A stretch of 64,000 nucleotides of DNA from Leeuwenhoekiella sp. MAR_2009_132 (GCF_000687915.1 NZ_JHZY01000002.1:496001-560000), one strand, 5' to 3'. Counted from the first letter of the stretch, positions 53,210-62,614 are shown. Notes: generated by a model not told the origin, from the letters alone. Made by a program: numbers and translations.

Positions 53210-55303
53210 ATGAGTAAAGGAATATATATAGCAACGATAGAACCCAATAGTGGTAAGGCAATTATCTCTCTCGGTTTAATGCGCACCTTGCTGGGTAAAA
53301 CTGCAAAAGTGGGATATTTTAGACCTATAATTGATGATGTAAAAAATAAAGGAAAAGACAATCACATCAATACGGTACTCTCGTATTTTGATATTCAGCT
53401 AGATTACAATGAGGCATTTGCTTTTACCAGAAGTGAGGTTATAAAGAAACGGAATAAGGGCAAAGCGGGAGAAATTTTAGATACCATAATTACCAAATAT
53501 AAAAACCTAGAAGATCGATTTGATTTTATACTGGTTGAAGGTTCAGATTTTACAGGAGAAGGTACTGTGTTTGAATTTGATACTAATGTTCTTATCGCTA
53601 AAAATTTAGGTCTTCCAGTCATTTTAGTAGGAAGCGGTGTAGGTAAAACTGAAGATGATTTACTCGGGAGTTTACAAATTGCCTATACCAGCTTTTTAGA
53701 TAAAGATGTATCGGTGATGGGAGTGGTGGCAAATAAAGTCGAACCGGTAAATCTAAGTAAAGCTAAAAAGGGATTGAGATCATTTTTACCCGAAGCTGTT
53801 GAGGTATTTGCAATTCCCTTTACTGAAGAATTGGCGCATCCTACCATAAAAGAAATTGTGCACGAGCTGGATGGTGAAGTGCTTTTTGGAGAAAAGCTGC
53901 TCGATAATCAAACCGGAAATTTTGGAGTAGGAGCCATGCAGTTGAGAAACTACCTTACGCATCTTAAACAAGATAGTTTAGTAATTACTCCGGGAGATCG
54001 GGCAGATATTATTTTAGGAGCTTTACAAGCCCATATATCTACAAATTACCCTAGAATTTCGGGTATAATTCTAACGGGAGGTTTAATCCCTGAAGAGCCT
54101 ATACTTCAGTTGATACGTGGTTTATCACAAATTGTACCTATCGTATCGGTAAAAGACGGTACGTTTTCGGTTACAAACCGAATAGGTAATATTAAGTCTC
54201 AAATTTACGCATCGAGTAAGCCGAAAATTGAAACCTCATTAACCGTATTTGAAAAAGAAGTTTCGTTTGATACCTTATTGGAACGTCTTATAAATTTAAA
54301 ACCGAAAGGCATCACGCCCAGAATGTTTCAGTACGGGTTGATGAAACGTGCGCGAACTGCAAAGAAGCATATTGTAATGCCAGAAGGTACAGATGATCGT
54401 ATTTTAACAGCAGCCGTGCGACTCGTTGAATTAGATATTGTAAAAATCACATTGTTAGGAGACCCTGAAAAGGTTAAGGAGAAAGCTGTGAAACTAAGTA
54501 TTCCCCTTAATTTAGATAAAATCACAATTATAGATCCTGTTAAATCAGCATACTTTGATGATTATGTGACCACATTTTATGAGTTGCGTAAACATAAGAA
54601 TGTAAATATGGATATTGCTCGGGACTGGATGACCGATGTTTCTTATTTTGGAACGATGATGATTTATAAAGGGCACGCAGACGGTATGGTTAGCGGAGCG
54701 GCTCATACAACACAGCATACCATACGACCGGCGCTTCAGTTTATAAAAACAAAACCGGGAGTTTCTGTGGTATCCTCTGTATTTTTTATGTGTCTTGAAG
54801 ATCGCGTTTCTGTATTCGGTGATTGTGCTATAAATCCCAATCCTTCCGCAGAAGAGCTTGCAGAAATTGCAATTTCTTCCGCAGAAAGCAGTCTCGCTTT
54901 TGGTATCGAACCTAAAATAGCAATGCTTTCATATTCTTCAGGAACTTCAGGAAAAGGTGCAGATGTAGACCGCGTACGGGAGGCGACCGAAATTGTAAAA
55001 CGCTTACGGCCAGACTTAAAAATAGAAGGTCCTATTCAATATGACGCGGCGGTAGATGCAACTATAGGTAAAAGTAAATTGCCAGATTCTGAAGTTGCCG
55101 GCCAGGCCAGTGTGCTTATTTTTCCTGATTTAAACACAGGGAATAACACGTATAAAGCGGTACAAAGGGAAACCGGTGCATTAGCCATTGGGCCTATGTT
55201 ACAAGGCTTAAACAAACCGGTAAATGATTTAAGTAGAGGTTGTACGGTAGATGATGTATTTAATACGGTAATTATTACTGCGATTCAGGCGCAGGGATTA
55301 TAA
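53210..55303 (+). CDS. pta: Phosphate acetyltransferase (long form)
   Basis: A 697-residue enzyme that converts acetyl-CoA and phosphate to acetyl phosphate. N-terminal part (about 1-220) is the BioD-like P-loop-type domain (IATIEPNSGKAIISLGLMR), then a DRTGG domain (about 225-335), and the catalytic PTA domain (about 370-695) with MPEGTDDRILTAAVRL and MVSGAAHTTQHTIRPALQ. Such long forms are regulated by small molecules in other bacteria. It is 27 bases before ackA. Confidence 0.96.
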   Translation: MSKGIYIATIEPNSGKAIISLGLMRTLLGKTAKVGYFRPIIDDVKNKGKDNHINTVLSYFDIQLDYNEAFAFTRSEVIKKRNKGKAGEILDTIITKYKNLEDRFDFILVEGSDFTGEGTVFEFDTNVLIAKNLGLPVILVGSGVGKTEDDLLGSLQIAYTSFLDKDVSVMGVVANKVEPVNLSKAKKGLRSFLPEAVEVFAIPFTEELAHPTIKEIVHELDGEVLFGEKLLDNQTGNFGVGAMQLRNYLTHLKQDSLVITPGDRADIILGALQAHISTNYPRISGIILTGGLIPEEPILQLIRGLSQIVPIVSVKDGTFSVTNRIGNIKSQIYASSKPKIETSLTVFEKEVSFDTLLERLINLKPKGITPRMFQYGLMKRARTAKKHIVMPEGTDDRILTAAVRLVELDIVKITLLGDPEKVKEKAVKLSIPLNLDKITIIDPVKSAYFDDYVTTFYELRKHKNVNMDIARDWMTDVSYFGTMMIYKGHADGMVSGAAHTTQHTIRPALQFIKTKPGVSVVSSVFFMCLEDRVSVFGDCAINPNPSAEELAEIAISSAESSLAFGIEPKIAMLSYSSGTSGKGADVDRVREATEIVKRLRPDLKIEGPIQYDAAVDATIGKSKLPDSEVAGQASVLIFPDLNTGNNTYKAVQRETGALAIGPMLQGLNKPVNDLSRGCTVDDVFNTVIITAIQAQGL

Positions 55304-55330
55304 ATTAAAAAACAAGATAGCATTCAAACT

Positions 55331-56518
55331 ATGAATATATTAGTTATTAACTCTGGAAGCTCTTCGATAAAATTTCAGCTTATAGCTATGCCCGAAGCGA
55401 GCGTTATGGCATCAGGAATGGTAGAGCGCATAGGGATAGATGGTGGTCAAATTACCTACAAAGCCGGACAAAGAGAATTTACTGAAAAAACGAATTTTGA
55501 AGATCATACGGCAGGATTGTACAGAATATCCAGCCTTTTGATGGATTTAAAATACGGTGTGATTGATAATACAGATGAAGTAGATGCAGTAGGACATCGT
55601 GTAGTTCATGGGGGTAAAAAATTTACGGAAACGATACAGGTAAATGACGATGTGAAAGCAAACATAACCCGATTATTTTCACTGGCACCTTTGCACAATC
55701 CGGCAAATTTAACCGGTATTGAAGTAGCCGAAAAGTTGTTTGACAAAGCGCCACAGTTTTGTGTATTTGACACAGCTTTTTTTAAAGATATTCCGCAGAA
55801 AGCATATCAATATGCAATTCCGCAGCATTTTATGACCGAAAATAGAATACGGCTTTATGGTTTTCACGGGACCAGTCACAAGTATGTGTGTAAAAAGGCT
55901 TTAGATTATTTACAGAAACCAGATGCTAAGCTAATTACCATACATTTAGGAAATGGATGTAGTATGGCAGCCATAAAAGATGGTAAGCCCATAGATACCT
56001 CTTTAGGTTTTGGGCCTGCTAACGGATTAATTATGGGTACGCGTGCGGGGGATATAGATCAAAGTGTTGTTTTCTATATGCAGGAACATCTGGGATATTC
56101 TATACCAGAAGTAAACGATATTCTAAATAAGAAAAGTGGAATGCTAGGACTTACGGGGTTCAGCGATTTAAGGGATATAGAAGAAGCTGCTGCTGCTGGT
56201 GATTCTGTATGTACGCTGGCACTTGAAATGAATGCTTATCGTATTAGAAAGTATATAGGTGCTTATGCCGCAGCTTTAAATGGTATAGATGCAATTGTAT
56301 TTACTGCAGGTATAGGAGAAAATAGTTCTTATTTGCGCAGTAAGGTTTGTGCTCAGATGGATTATCTCGGAATTCATTTAGACGAAAATTTAAATGCAGA
56401 ACGCTCTAAAAAACTTAGAGAACTGCAAAGTGAAAATTCTCGTGTTAAAATTATGGTTATCCCCACTAATGAAGAATTGGAGATTGCAAATCAAGTATAT
56501 GACCTAATACAAGAATAG
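55331..56518 (+). CDS. ackA: Acetate kinase
   Basis: A 395-residue ASKHA-fold kinase that makes ATP and acetate from acetyl phosphate. NSGSSSIKFQL at the start, VGHRVVHGG, FDTAFF, IHLGNGCSMAAI and FTAGIGENS are the hallmarks. It forms the acetate-overflow pair with pta just upstream. No hairpin terminator is seen after it; the gene end is close to the minus-strand small membrane protein gene. Confidence 0.97.
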   Translation: MNILVINSGSSSIKFQLIAMPEASVMASGMVERIGIDGGQITYKAGQREFTEKTNFEDHTAGLYRISSLLMDLKYGVIDNTDEVDAVGHRVVHGGKKFTETIQVNDDVKANITRLFSLAPLHNPANLTGIEVAEKLFDKAPQFCVFDTAFFKDIPQKAYQYAIPQHFMTENRIRLYGFHGTSHKYVCKKALDYLQKPDAKLITIHLGNGCSMAAIKDGKPIDTSLGFGPANGLIMGTRAGDIDQSVVFYMQEHLGYSIPEVNDILNKKSGMLGLTGFSDLRDIEEAAAAGDSVCTLALEMNAYRIRKYIGAYAAALNGIDAIVFTAGIGENSSYLRSKVCAQMDYLGIHLDENLNAERSKKLRELQSENSRVKIMVIPTNEELEIANQVYDLIQE

Positions 56519-56524
56519 GATCAC

Positions 56525-56683
56525 TCACCTATTCCTTAACCGTATAAGGTTAATAAGTAAGCTAAAAAAAATAAACGCTAAACCTGAAAGTACAAAAGTA
56601 TTTTTAAGTATTCCCGCAAGGCCCGCAGAAAGAATACCTATATATAACCCAAGTACCAGTACCAGATTTAGCGATATTTTCAT
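56525..56683 (-). CDS. Unlisted 52-residue membrane protein downstream of purB
   Basis: ATG 56683 to TGA 56525 (minus strand) encodes 52 residues with two hydrophobic segments: about 5-25 (LNLVLVLGLYIGILSAGLAG) and about 30-46, ending in basic RLRNR. It starts 6 bases after the purB stop, the spacing of a co-transcribed gene, and its stop is 6 bases from the convergent ackA stop. Codon use and hydrophobic pattern look like a real small inner-membrane protein. I do not recognise a family. Confidence 0.6.
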   Translation of the reverse strand: MKISLNLVLVLGLYIGILSAGLAGILKNTFVLSGLAFIFFSLLINLIRLRNR

Positions 56684-56689
56684 AGTTTT

Positions 56690-58033
56690 TTAGATGCCTG
56701 TATAATTTGCAGGAGTTATAGCTTTGAGTTCTTGCTTTATAGCATCACTCGTTTCTAAAGTGTCTATAAATGCGTGCATTGAAGCTTGATTAATTACTTC
56801 GTTTGTACGAGTTAAACCCTTTAAAGCTTCATAAGGATTGGGATAGCCTTCCCTTCTTAAAATAGTTTGTATAGCTTCTGCAACTACAGCCCAGTTATTC
56901 TCAAGATCTTTAGCAAACTTGCCTTCATTTAAAAGTAGTTTGTTTAAACCTTTTAATGTACTCTGAAAACCGATTATGGTGTGACCTAAGGGTACGCCTA
57001 TATTGCGTAAAACTGTACTGTCTGTTAAATCGCGTTGTAGTCGTGATATAGGTAATTTTGCAGAAAGATGTTCAAAGATGGCATTTGCAAGACCTAAATT
57101 TCCTTCACTATTTTCAAAATCTATGGGGTTTACTTTATGTGGCATTGCAGAAGACCCCACTTCTCCTTTTTTAATTTTTTGTTTGAAATATTCCATAGAG
57201 ATGTATTGCCAGAAATCTCTATTTAGATCTACCAGGATTGTATTTATGCGCTTCATAGTATCAAAAAGAGCGGCCATGTGATCGTAGTGCTCAATTTGAG
57301 TAGTAGGGAAGGAGTGGTGCAGTTTTAAAGTTCCGCTTACAAAAGAAGTTCCAAAACTCTTCCAGTTAATTTGTGGATAGGCCACGTGGTGTGCGTTGTA
57401 ATTTCCGGTTGCACCACCAAATTTTGCAGCGCTAGGTATATCTTTAAGTAAACGTATTTGCTCTTCAAGGCGTACTACAAACACTTCTATTTCTTTACCT
57501 AAACGTGTAGGCGAAGCAGGTTGACCGTGAGTACGTGCAAGCATAGGTATAGACTCCCACTCATCTGCAAGTTGCTTAAGGTGATCTAAAACTTCAAGAA
57601 GTTGCGGTAAATAAACCTGATTGGTCGCGTCTTTTAAACTAAGCGGTATCGCGGTGTTGTTTATATCCTGAGAAGTAAGGCCAAAATGAATGAACTCTTT
57701 TGATGTTGTAAGTCCCAGCGCATCAAACTTCTCCTTAATAAAGTACTCGACAGCCTTTACATCGTGGTTGGTTACCTGTTCAATATTTTTAACATGTTCT
57801 GCATCTTCAGTAGTAAAATCTTCATAAATACCTCTTAAATCTGCGTAATGTTTCTTTGGGAAATCAGCCAACTCTGGTAACGGAATTTCACAAAGCGCAA
57901 TGAAATATTCTACTTCTACTTTAATTCGGTATTTTATAAGTGCTTTTTCAGAAAAAAAGGCTGATAATACTTCCGTTTTATTTGAATATCTACCGTCTAT
58001 AGGTGATACAGCTTCTAATGAAGATAGCGACAT
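56690..58033 (-). CDS. purB: Adenylosuccinate lyase
   Basis: A 447-residue lyase of the fumarase/aspartase superfamily with two roles in purine synthesis: it splits SAICAR and adenylosuccinate, releasing fumarate. The signature loop GSSAMPHKVNP (catalytic Ser) is present, as are ARTHGQPASPTRLGKE and the N-terminal SPIDGRY. A clear promoter lies 23 bases upstream. The small membrane-protein gene follows on the same transcript. Confidence 0.96.
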   Translation of the reverse strand: MSLSSLEAVSPIDGRYSNKTEVLSAFFSEKALIKYRIKVEVEYFIALCEIPLPELADFPKKHYADLRGIYEDFTTEDAEHVKNIEQVTNHDVKAVEYFIKEKFDALGLTTSKEFIHFGLTSQDINNTAIPLSLKDATNQVYLPQLLEVLDHLKQLADEWESIPMLARTHGQPASPTRLGKEIEVFVVRLEEQIRLLKDIPSAAKFGGATGNYNAHHVAYPQINWKSFGTSFVSGTLKLHHSFPTTQIEHYDHMAALFDTMKRINTILVDLNRDFWQYISMEYFKQKIKKGEVGSSAMPHKVNPIDFENSEGNLGLANAIFEHLSAKLPISRLQRDLTDSTVLRNIGVPLGHTIIGFQSTLKGLNKLLLNEGKFAKDLENNWAVVAEAIQTILRREGYPNPYEALKGLTRTNEVINQASMHAFIDTLETSDAIKQELKAITPANYTGI

Positions 58034-58055
58034 AATTAGTTTTTAATTTAAACGG

Positions 58056-58086
58056 CAAAGATACATAGCTCAAAGCTAGTAACAAA
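58056..58086 (-). promoter_or_regulatory. Housekeeping promoter of purB
   Basis: Minus strand: TTTG (58083-58086), exactly 19 bases, TATCTTTG (58056-58063). Same architecture as the rpmH promoter. Confidence 0.85.
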
Positions 58087-58119
58087 CCTCAAATAGAAAG
58101 AATGCGTAAGTAGAATCTA

Positions 58120-58674
58120 TTACGAGCGTTTTAAAGCTTTCAAAATCTTCTTTGTGCGTGATTTTACACCAGGTTTTGCATTAGGATACATCAACTCTAA
58201 CTGTAATTGCAATTCATTTTTAACCCATTTAAAATCTGTACTTAAATAAAAAAGACTTTGCATTGCATAAACTTGAGCAGCAACTTTCTCTTTTGCGATT
58301 AATAGATCAAAACACAAAGTTACGAGTAAGGTCTTTTGTGCACTATTCAGTAATTCTTGTTTTTTTATGTAGTGTGTTTCGGTAAGTAATTCAAAAATTT
58401 TTGAGAAAGAGCGCTTCGTAGCATTGTTAGTTAAATTTTGAGCTACTTCAAAAAATAAATCGAGTTGAGGTATTAGAAACTGAATTTTTTCTCGGAGAGC
58501 CATTTCTAAAACCCAGGCAGCCTTAATATGGTTTTCAGATTTTTTTTCAGAAATACACGCTAAAGTAAAAGCTAACAGATTTTCATTTTGAAGTAAAACT
58601 TTTGCGTGAGAGTATCTGCTGCTTCGGGAAGCGTAGGTTTGAGATAGTAGATAATCCCAGTGGGCAGTATCCAT
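58120..58674 (-). CDS. HEAT-like helical protein of unknown function
   Basis: A 184-residue all-helical protein with pairs of amphipathic helices of HEAT/ARM spacing (LLAFTLACISEKKSENHIKAAWVLEMAL; KVAAQVYAMQSLFYLS) and a basic C-terminus. No catalytic motif is visible. It lies just upstream of purB on the same strand and, as I recall, homologues are sometimes named adenylosuccinate lyase by position; the sequence gives no support for that. It has a gap of about 85 bases to purB, which has its own promoter. Confidence 0.72.
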   Translation of the reverse strand: MDTAHWDYLLSQTYASRSSRYSHAKVLLQNENLLAFTLACISEKKSENHIKAAWVLEMALREKIQFLIPQLDLFFEVAQNLTNNATKRSFSKIFELLTETHYIKKQELLNSAQKTLLVTLCFDLLIAKEKVAAQVYAMQSLFYLSTDFKWVKNELQLQLELMYPNAKPGVKSRTKKILKALKRS

Positions 58675-58710
58675 TTATTGCCTAAGTTTATGGGTATTAA
58701 AAATAAAAAA

Positions 58711-59184
58711 ATGATCTGGATTAAACGTTTTCTTAAGTTGGCTCTTTTGGTTCTCATTGTAATTCAATTTTTTCCTGTTGAAAAAAATGAAGGAGGCTAT
58801 GAATCATTAGAACCTTTTATTGCTGAAACGAGACCTTCTCAGCAGGTTGCTGGCATTTTAAAAACATCTTGCTATGATTGTCATAGCAATCAAACACAGT
58901 ATCCCTGGTATGCAAATCTGGCACCTGTAAGTTTCTTTCTTGCAGACCATGTAGAGGAAGGAAAAGAACATTTAAACTTTGCAGATTGGGGAAATTATAC
59001 AGCAAAGCGAAAAGATCATAAATTAGAAGAAGTTCTTGAAGAGATTGAAAAAAACGAGATGCCGCTAGATTCGTATACGTTAATTCATCAAGATGCAAAG
59101 TTGAGCGCTGCACAGGCTGAGGCTATTATTAATTGGGTAAAAGCTGCACGACTTAGCTATTCATCAATTCCTCAACCACAGTAG
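58711..59184 (+). CDS. Haem-binding domain protein (cytochrome c-like CxxCH)
   Basis: About 157 residues from ATG 58711; earlier ATGs at 58690 and 58660 are possible, but the last one overlaps the divergent gene start. An N-terminal membrane helix (about 5-21) is followed by a periplasmic domain with TSCYDCHSN (C54, C57, H58) and the nearby QYPWYANLAPVSFF, the pattern of the Haem_bd family (PF14376). A Met ligand may be in the later NEMPLDSYTL. It is likely an electron-transfer or redox-sensing anchor; partner unknown. Its last 32 bases overlap the convergent sirtuin gene. Confidence 0.82.
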   Translation: MIWIKRFLKLALLVLIVIQFFPVEKNEGGYESLEPFIAETRPSQQVAGILKTSCYDCHSNQTQYPWYANLAPVSFFLADHVEEGKEHLNFADWGNYTAKRKDHKLEEVLEEIEKNEMPLDSYTLIHQDAKLSAAQAEAIINWVKAARLSYSSIPQPQ

Positions 59185-59833
59185 GAATACCTATAGTAGC
59201 TTTTTCAGCAATAACGTTAAGATTCTTACGGGAGTTGATGCTGGGCTTTGGATCTATAAAATAGATTGTAGCATCTTGTTTAGCATAATCAATTAATCCT
59301 GCTGCAGGATAAACCTGCATAGAAGTACCCACAATTATAATATAATGAGCTTGAGAGACCAGTGCTGCAGCAGTTTCTAGTAAAGGAACCATCTCTCCAA
59401 ACCAAACAATATGCGGGCGCAACTGGCTGTTTTTTGAACAGCGATCACCGGTAATAATATCAGTATTCCAATCTAAAACAATACTTTCGTCGGCAGTGCT
59501 TCGGGCTTTTAAAAGTTCGCCATGCAGATGTATTACAGCACTGCTGCCGGCCCGTTCATGTAAATCATCTACATTTTGAGTAATGATATCTACCTCATAT
59601 TTAGCCTCTAATTCTACCAGCGATTTATGCGCTGCATTGGGCTGTACAGTTTTAAGTTGTCGCCGGCGTTGATTGTAAAAATCTAATACCAGTTCCTGAT
59701 TTTTAGACCAACCTTCGGGACTGGCAACTTCCATAACATCATGACCTTCCCATAAACCGTTTGCATCTCTAAAAGTTTTAAGACCACTTTCTGCACTTAT
59801 CCCTGCGCCAGAGAGTACGACAATTTTTTTCAT
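59153..59833 (-). CDS. cobB: Sirtuin-type NAD-dependent deacylase without zinc cysteines
   Basis: A 226-residue Sir2-family enzyme. GAGISAESGLKTFRD (residues 10-23) binds NAD, TQNVDDLHERAG and catalytic H104 in HLHGE are present. The small domain carries Y53 and R56 in FYNQRRRQ, the pair that marks sirtuins acting on succinyl or malonyl lysine. The usual four zinc cysteines are missing: only one Cys is seen in DRCSKNSQLRPH. That shape is known to me from Flavobacterial relatives, so it may still be active. Function is removal of acyl groups from lysines, coupling metabolism to protein state. Confidence 0.87.
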   Translation of the reverse strand: MKKIVVLSGAGISAESGLKTFRDANGLWEGHDVMEVASPEGWSKNQELVLDFYNQRRRQLKTVQPNAAHKSLVELEAKYEVDIITQNVDDLHERAGSSAVIHLHGELLKARSTADESIVLDWNTDIITGDRCSKNSQLRPHIVWFGEMVPLLETAAALVSQAHYIIIVGTSMQVYPAAGLIDYAKQDATIYFIDPKPSINSRKNLNVIAEKATIGIPTVVEELMNS

Positions 59834-59952
59834 GTATATCTTTTAAGTTTCTGAAATATTAAAACCCAAAGGTTAAACTATTCGTAAATATTAAGTATTT
59901 AATTATCAATTTAATAAATTGAAGGTGTATTAACTTAAAAAAAAACAATTTT

Positions 59953-61893
59953 ATGAAAAAAATTTATTTTATGGTCTTATCCTTATTTATCGCCGCATCG
60001 TGTAGTAATGACGATGATAATATTGATATAATTCCGGGTGAGGCCACAGGTAACATTATTACTTATGATTTGAGTGCTGTTTCTGATCCTAATTTAAGCG
60101 GTACGGTAACGTTTACAGAGAAAATAGATGGATCAACCGATGTAAGTATTTTACTTTCTGCAGCAACTGAAGGTCTTCACCCAGCGCACATTCATTTGAA
60201 TAACGCAGCCGAAGGTGGTGATATCGCAATCGATTTAGAAGCGGTAGATGGTCCTACAAGAAGAAGTTTAACTAACATCACACAAACAAATAGTGGTACT
60301 ACGGTTTCTTATGATGACCTGGTAAATTTTGATGGTTATATTAATGTTCATGCAAGTGCAGATAACCTGGCAACATTGTTAGCACAAGGTGATATAGGTC
60401 AAAATGATTTAACAGGCGATTCAAAAGTTTATGATTTAGTTACAAAAGATGTTGAGGGTATAAGTGGTACTGCAACATTTTCTGAACGTGTAAATGGAGA
60501 GGCTCTAGTTGAAGTAATGCTTGATGGAACCCCTGATGGTGGGATGCATCCGGGTCATATTCACAATAATTCTGCAGTTGAAGGTGGAGGTATCGCGATT
60601 ACCTTAACAACTCTTGATGGAACAACTGGTGTGAGCAAGACTAATATAAGCGCTCTTAATGATGGAACTGAAATAGGTTATAGTGATTTATTAGATTTTG
60701 ATGGTTATATTAATTTTCATTTAAGTGCAACAGACTTAGGAACCTTAGTAGCTCAGGGAGATATAGGTGAGAATGAATTAACCGGAGAATCAAAAGAATA
60801 TGCATTAGTAACTAAAGATGTAGCAGGTATAAGCGGTACAGCAACGTTTGCAGAACGTAAAAGCGGAGCAGCTTTAGTAACAGTAATGCTTGATGGTACT
60901 CCTGACGGAGGAATGCACCCAGGTCATATTCACAATAATTCTGCTGCTGAGACAGGCGGTATAGCTAAAACGTTAACAACTTTAGACGGTACTACCGGAA
61001 TGAGTGTAACTCATATTGAAGCCTTAAATGATGGAACTGAAATAGGTTATAGTGATTTATTAGATTTTGATGGTTATATTAATTTTCACTTGAGTGCAAC
61101 TGATTTAGCCACTCTAGTAGCTCAGGGAGATATAGGTGAAAATGAATTAACAGGAGAATCAAAAGAATATGCATTAGTAACTAAAGATGTACCGGGTATA
61201 AGCGGTACAGCAACTTTTGCAGAACGTAAAAGCGGAGCAGCTTTAGTAACAGTAATGCTTGATGGTACTCCTGACGGAGGAATGCACCCAGGTCATATTC
61301 ATAATAATTCTGCTGCTGAGACAGGCGGTATAGCTAAAACATTAACGACTTTAGACGGTACTACCGGAATGAGTGTAACTCATATTGAAGCCTTAAATGA
61401 TGGAACTGAAATAGGTTATAGTGATTTATTAGATTTTGATGGTTATATCAATTTTCACTTGAGCACAACTGATTTAGCCACTTTAGTAGCTCAGGGAGAT
61501 ATAGGGCAAAATGAATTAACAGGTGAGCGTAAAATGTATGACCTTGATACCAAAGATATTCCGGGAGTAAGTGGTACTGCCACATTTGAAGAGCGAAAGA
61601 GTGGAGAAACATTAGTTACTCTTGATCTTGAGGGAACACTGATAGGTGGTGATCATCCTGCACACATTCATGCTGGTTCTGTAGCTGATGCACCTGGTGC
61701 TATTTTAATTACACTAAATAGTGTTGTAGGAGCTACAGGGTTAAGTGTTACAAACGTAGCATCTTATAATGATGAAACCTTAATTACGTATGATGAAATG
61801 ATTACCATAGATGGTTATATTAATGTGCATTTAAGTGCTACTGATCTGGCTACTTTATTAGCACAGGGTAATGTAGGTTCTAACGTTGAGTAA
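59953..61893 (+). CDS. Surface lipoprotein with five tandem CHRD domains
   Basis: A 646-residue lipoprotein; signal ends AASC (Cys17) followed by SNDDDN, an acidic surface-export signal. Five CHRD-type units of about 115-125 residues follow (about 35-155, 158-279, 280-401, 402-524, 525-646), each with TATF or TVTF, H(P)(G/A)HIH and GYIN(F/V)H. Units 3 and 4 are nearly identical: the first base of GGAGAATC recurs exactly 369 bases later (60784 and 61153), and only three residues differ. Domain function is unknown (first seen in chordin). The gene stands alone between a long gap and a terminator. Confidence 0.85.
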   Translation: MKKIYFMVLSLFIAASCSNDDDNIDIIPGEATGNIITYDLSAVSDPNLSGTVTFTEKIDGSTDVSILLSAATEGLHPAHIHLNNAAEGGDIAIDLEAVDGPTRRSLTNITQTNSGTTVSYDDLVNFDGYINVHASADNLATLLAQGDIGQNDLTGDSKVYDLVTKDVEGISGTATFSERVNGEALVEVMLDGTPDGGMHPGHIHNNSAVEGGGIAITLTTLDGTTGVSKTNISALNDGTEIGYSDLLDFDGYINFHLSATDLGTLVAQGDIGENELTGESKEYALVTKDVAGISGTATFAERKSGAALVTVMLDGTPDGGMHPGHIHNNSAAETGGIAKTLTTLDGTTGMSVTHIEALNDGTEIGYSDLLDFDGYINFHLSATDLATLVAQGDIGENELTGESKEYALVTKDVPGISGTATFAERKSGAALVTVMLDGTPDGGMHPGHIHNNSAAETGGIAKTLTTLDGTTGMSVTHIEALNDGTEIGYSDLLDFDGYINFHLSTTDLATLVAQGDIGQNELTGERKMYDLDTKDIPGVSGTATFEERKSGETLVTLDLEGTLIGGDHPAHIHAGSVADAPGAILITLNSVVGATGLSVTNVASYNDETLITYDEMITIDGYINVHLSATDLATLLAQGNVGSNVE

Positions 61894-61914
61894 TAAGTTT
61901 CAAATAATAAATTT

Positions 61915-61943
61915 AAAACCCGGCCTATTGGCTGGGTTTTTTT
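61915..61943 (+). terminator. Terminator after CHRD gene
   Basis: AAACCCGGCC and GGCTGGGTTT pair (one G-T) around TATT, then a T-run. Confidence 0.8.
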
Positions 61944-61956
61944 ATTTTTAGTCCTT

Positions 61957-62613
61957 ATGAAAACAGAGTTACTAGAGTACCTAGAATCCTTTTTAACACC
62001 ACGACGCCAGGAGCTATTTAAAGAGGTCCTTGAGCAACGTACACGCTTTTTAACGGTTGCTATAGAAGATGTAGGGCATTTGCACAATACAAGTGCTGTG
62101 ATGCGTAGTTGCGATGCATTTGGCGTTCAGGATGTACACGTGATAGAAGAACTTAAAGGTAAGCGTATAGATCGTGAGATTGCAATGGGAGCGCAGAAAT
62201 GGACCAGTGTTTACAGATATGACAGCACAAAAGAAGCGCTTAGTAGTTTAAAAAATAAGGGTTACAAAATAGTAGCTACCACTCCGCATCATACCGCTCA
62301 TAAATTAGAAGATTTTAAATTAGATCAACCTACTGTTTTATTCTTCGGAAGTGAAAAAGATGGCTTGACTGATACTGTTATCGATGCAGCAGATGAATAT
62401 ATTTACATTCCCACGTTTGGTTTTACGCAAAGTTTGAATATCTCGGTTTGTGCTGCAATTTTACTTCAAGAATTAACTCAGCGTCTGCGCAATTCAGACT
62501 TAGATTGGGCTTTAAAACCTTCAGACATTATACAAATAAAACAACTTTGGTTAGCTCGCAATCTTAAAAATTATGATGAACTTGTTAAGCGCTATAGTTC
62601 TGAAATAAAATAA
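61957..62613 (+). CDS. TrmH-type tRNA 2'-O-methyltransferase
   Basis: A 218-residue SPOUT methyltransferase. The three motifs are visible: HNTSAVMRSCDAFG, then LFFGSEKDGLTD, and the trefoil knot FTQSLNISVCAAILL. The N-terminal helical part (about 1-40) and FGVQDVHVIE fit TrmH, which methylates the ribose of G18 in tRNA. Target base is inferred from family. It is convergent with the carboxypeptidase-regulatory-like gene. Confidence 0.88.
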   Translation: MKTELLEYLESFLTPRRQELFKEVLEQRTRFLTVAIEDVGHLHNTSAVMRSCDAFGVQDVHVIEELKGKRIDREIAMGAQKWTSVYRYDSTKEALSSLKNKGYKIVATTPHHTAHKLEDFKLDQPTVLFFGSEKDGLTDTVIDAADEYIYIPTFGFTQSLNISVCAAILLQELTQRLRNSDLDWALKPSDIIQIKQLWLARNLKNYDELVKRYSSEIK

Positions 62614-62614
62614 G

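Noticed and set aside
60460..61540. Long DNA repeats considered as a CRISPR or satellite
   Set aside because: They are in-frame 369-base coding repeats of CHRD domains, without short direct repeats or spacers.
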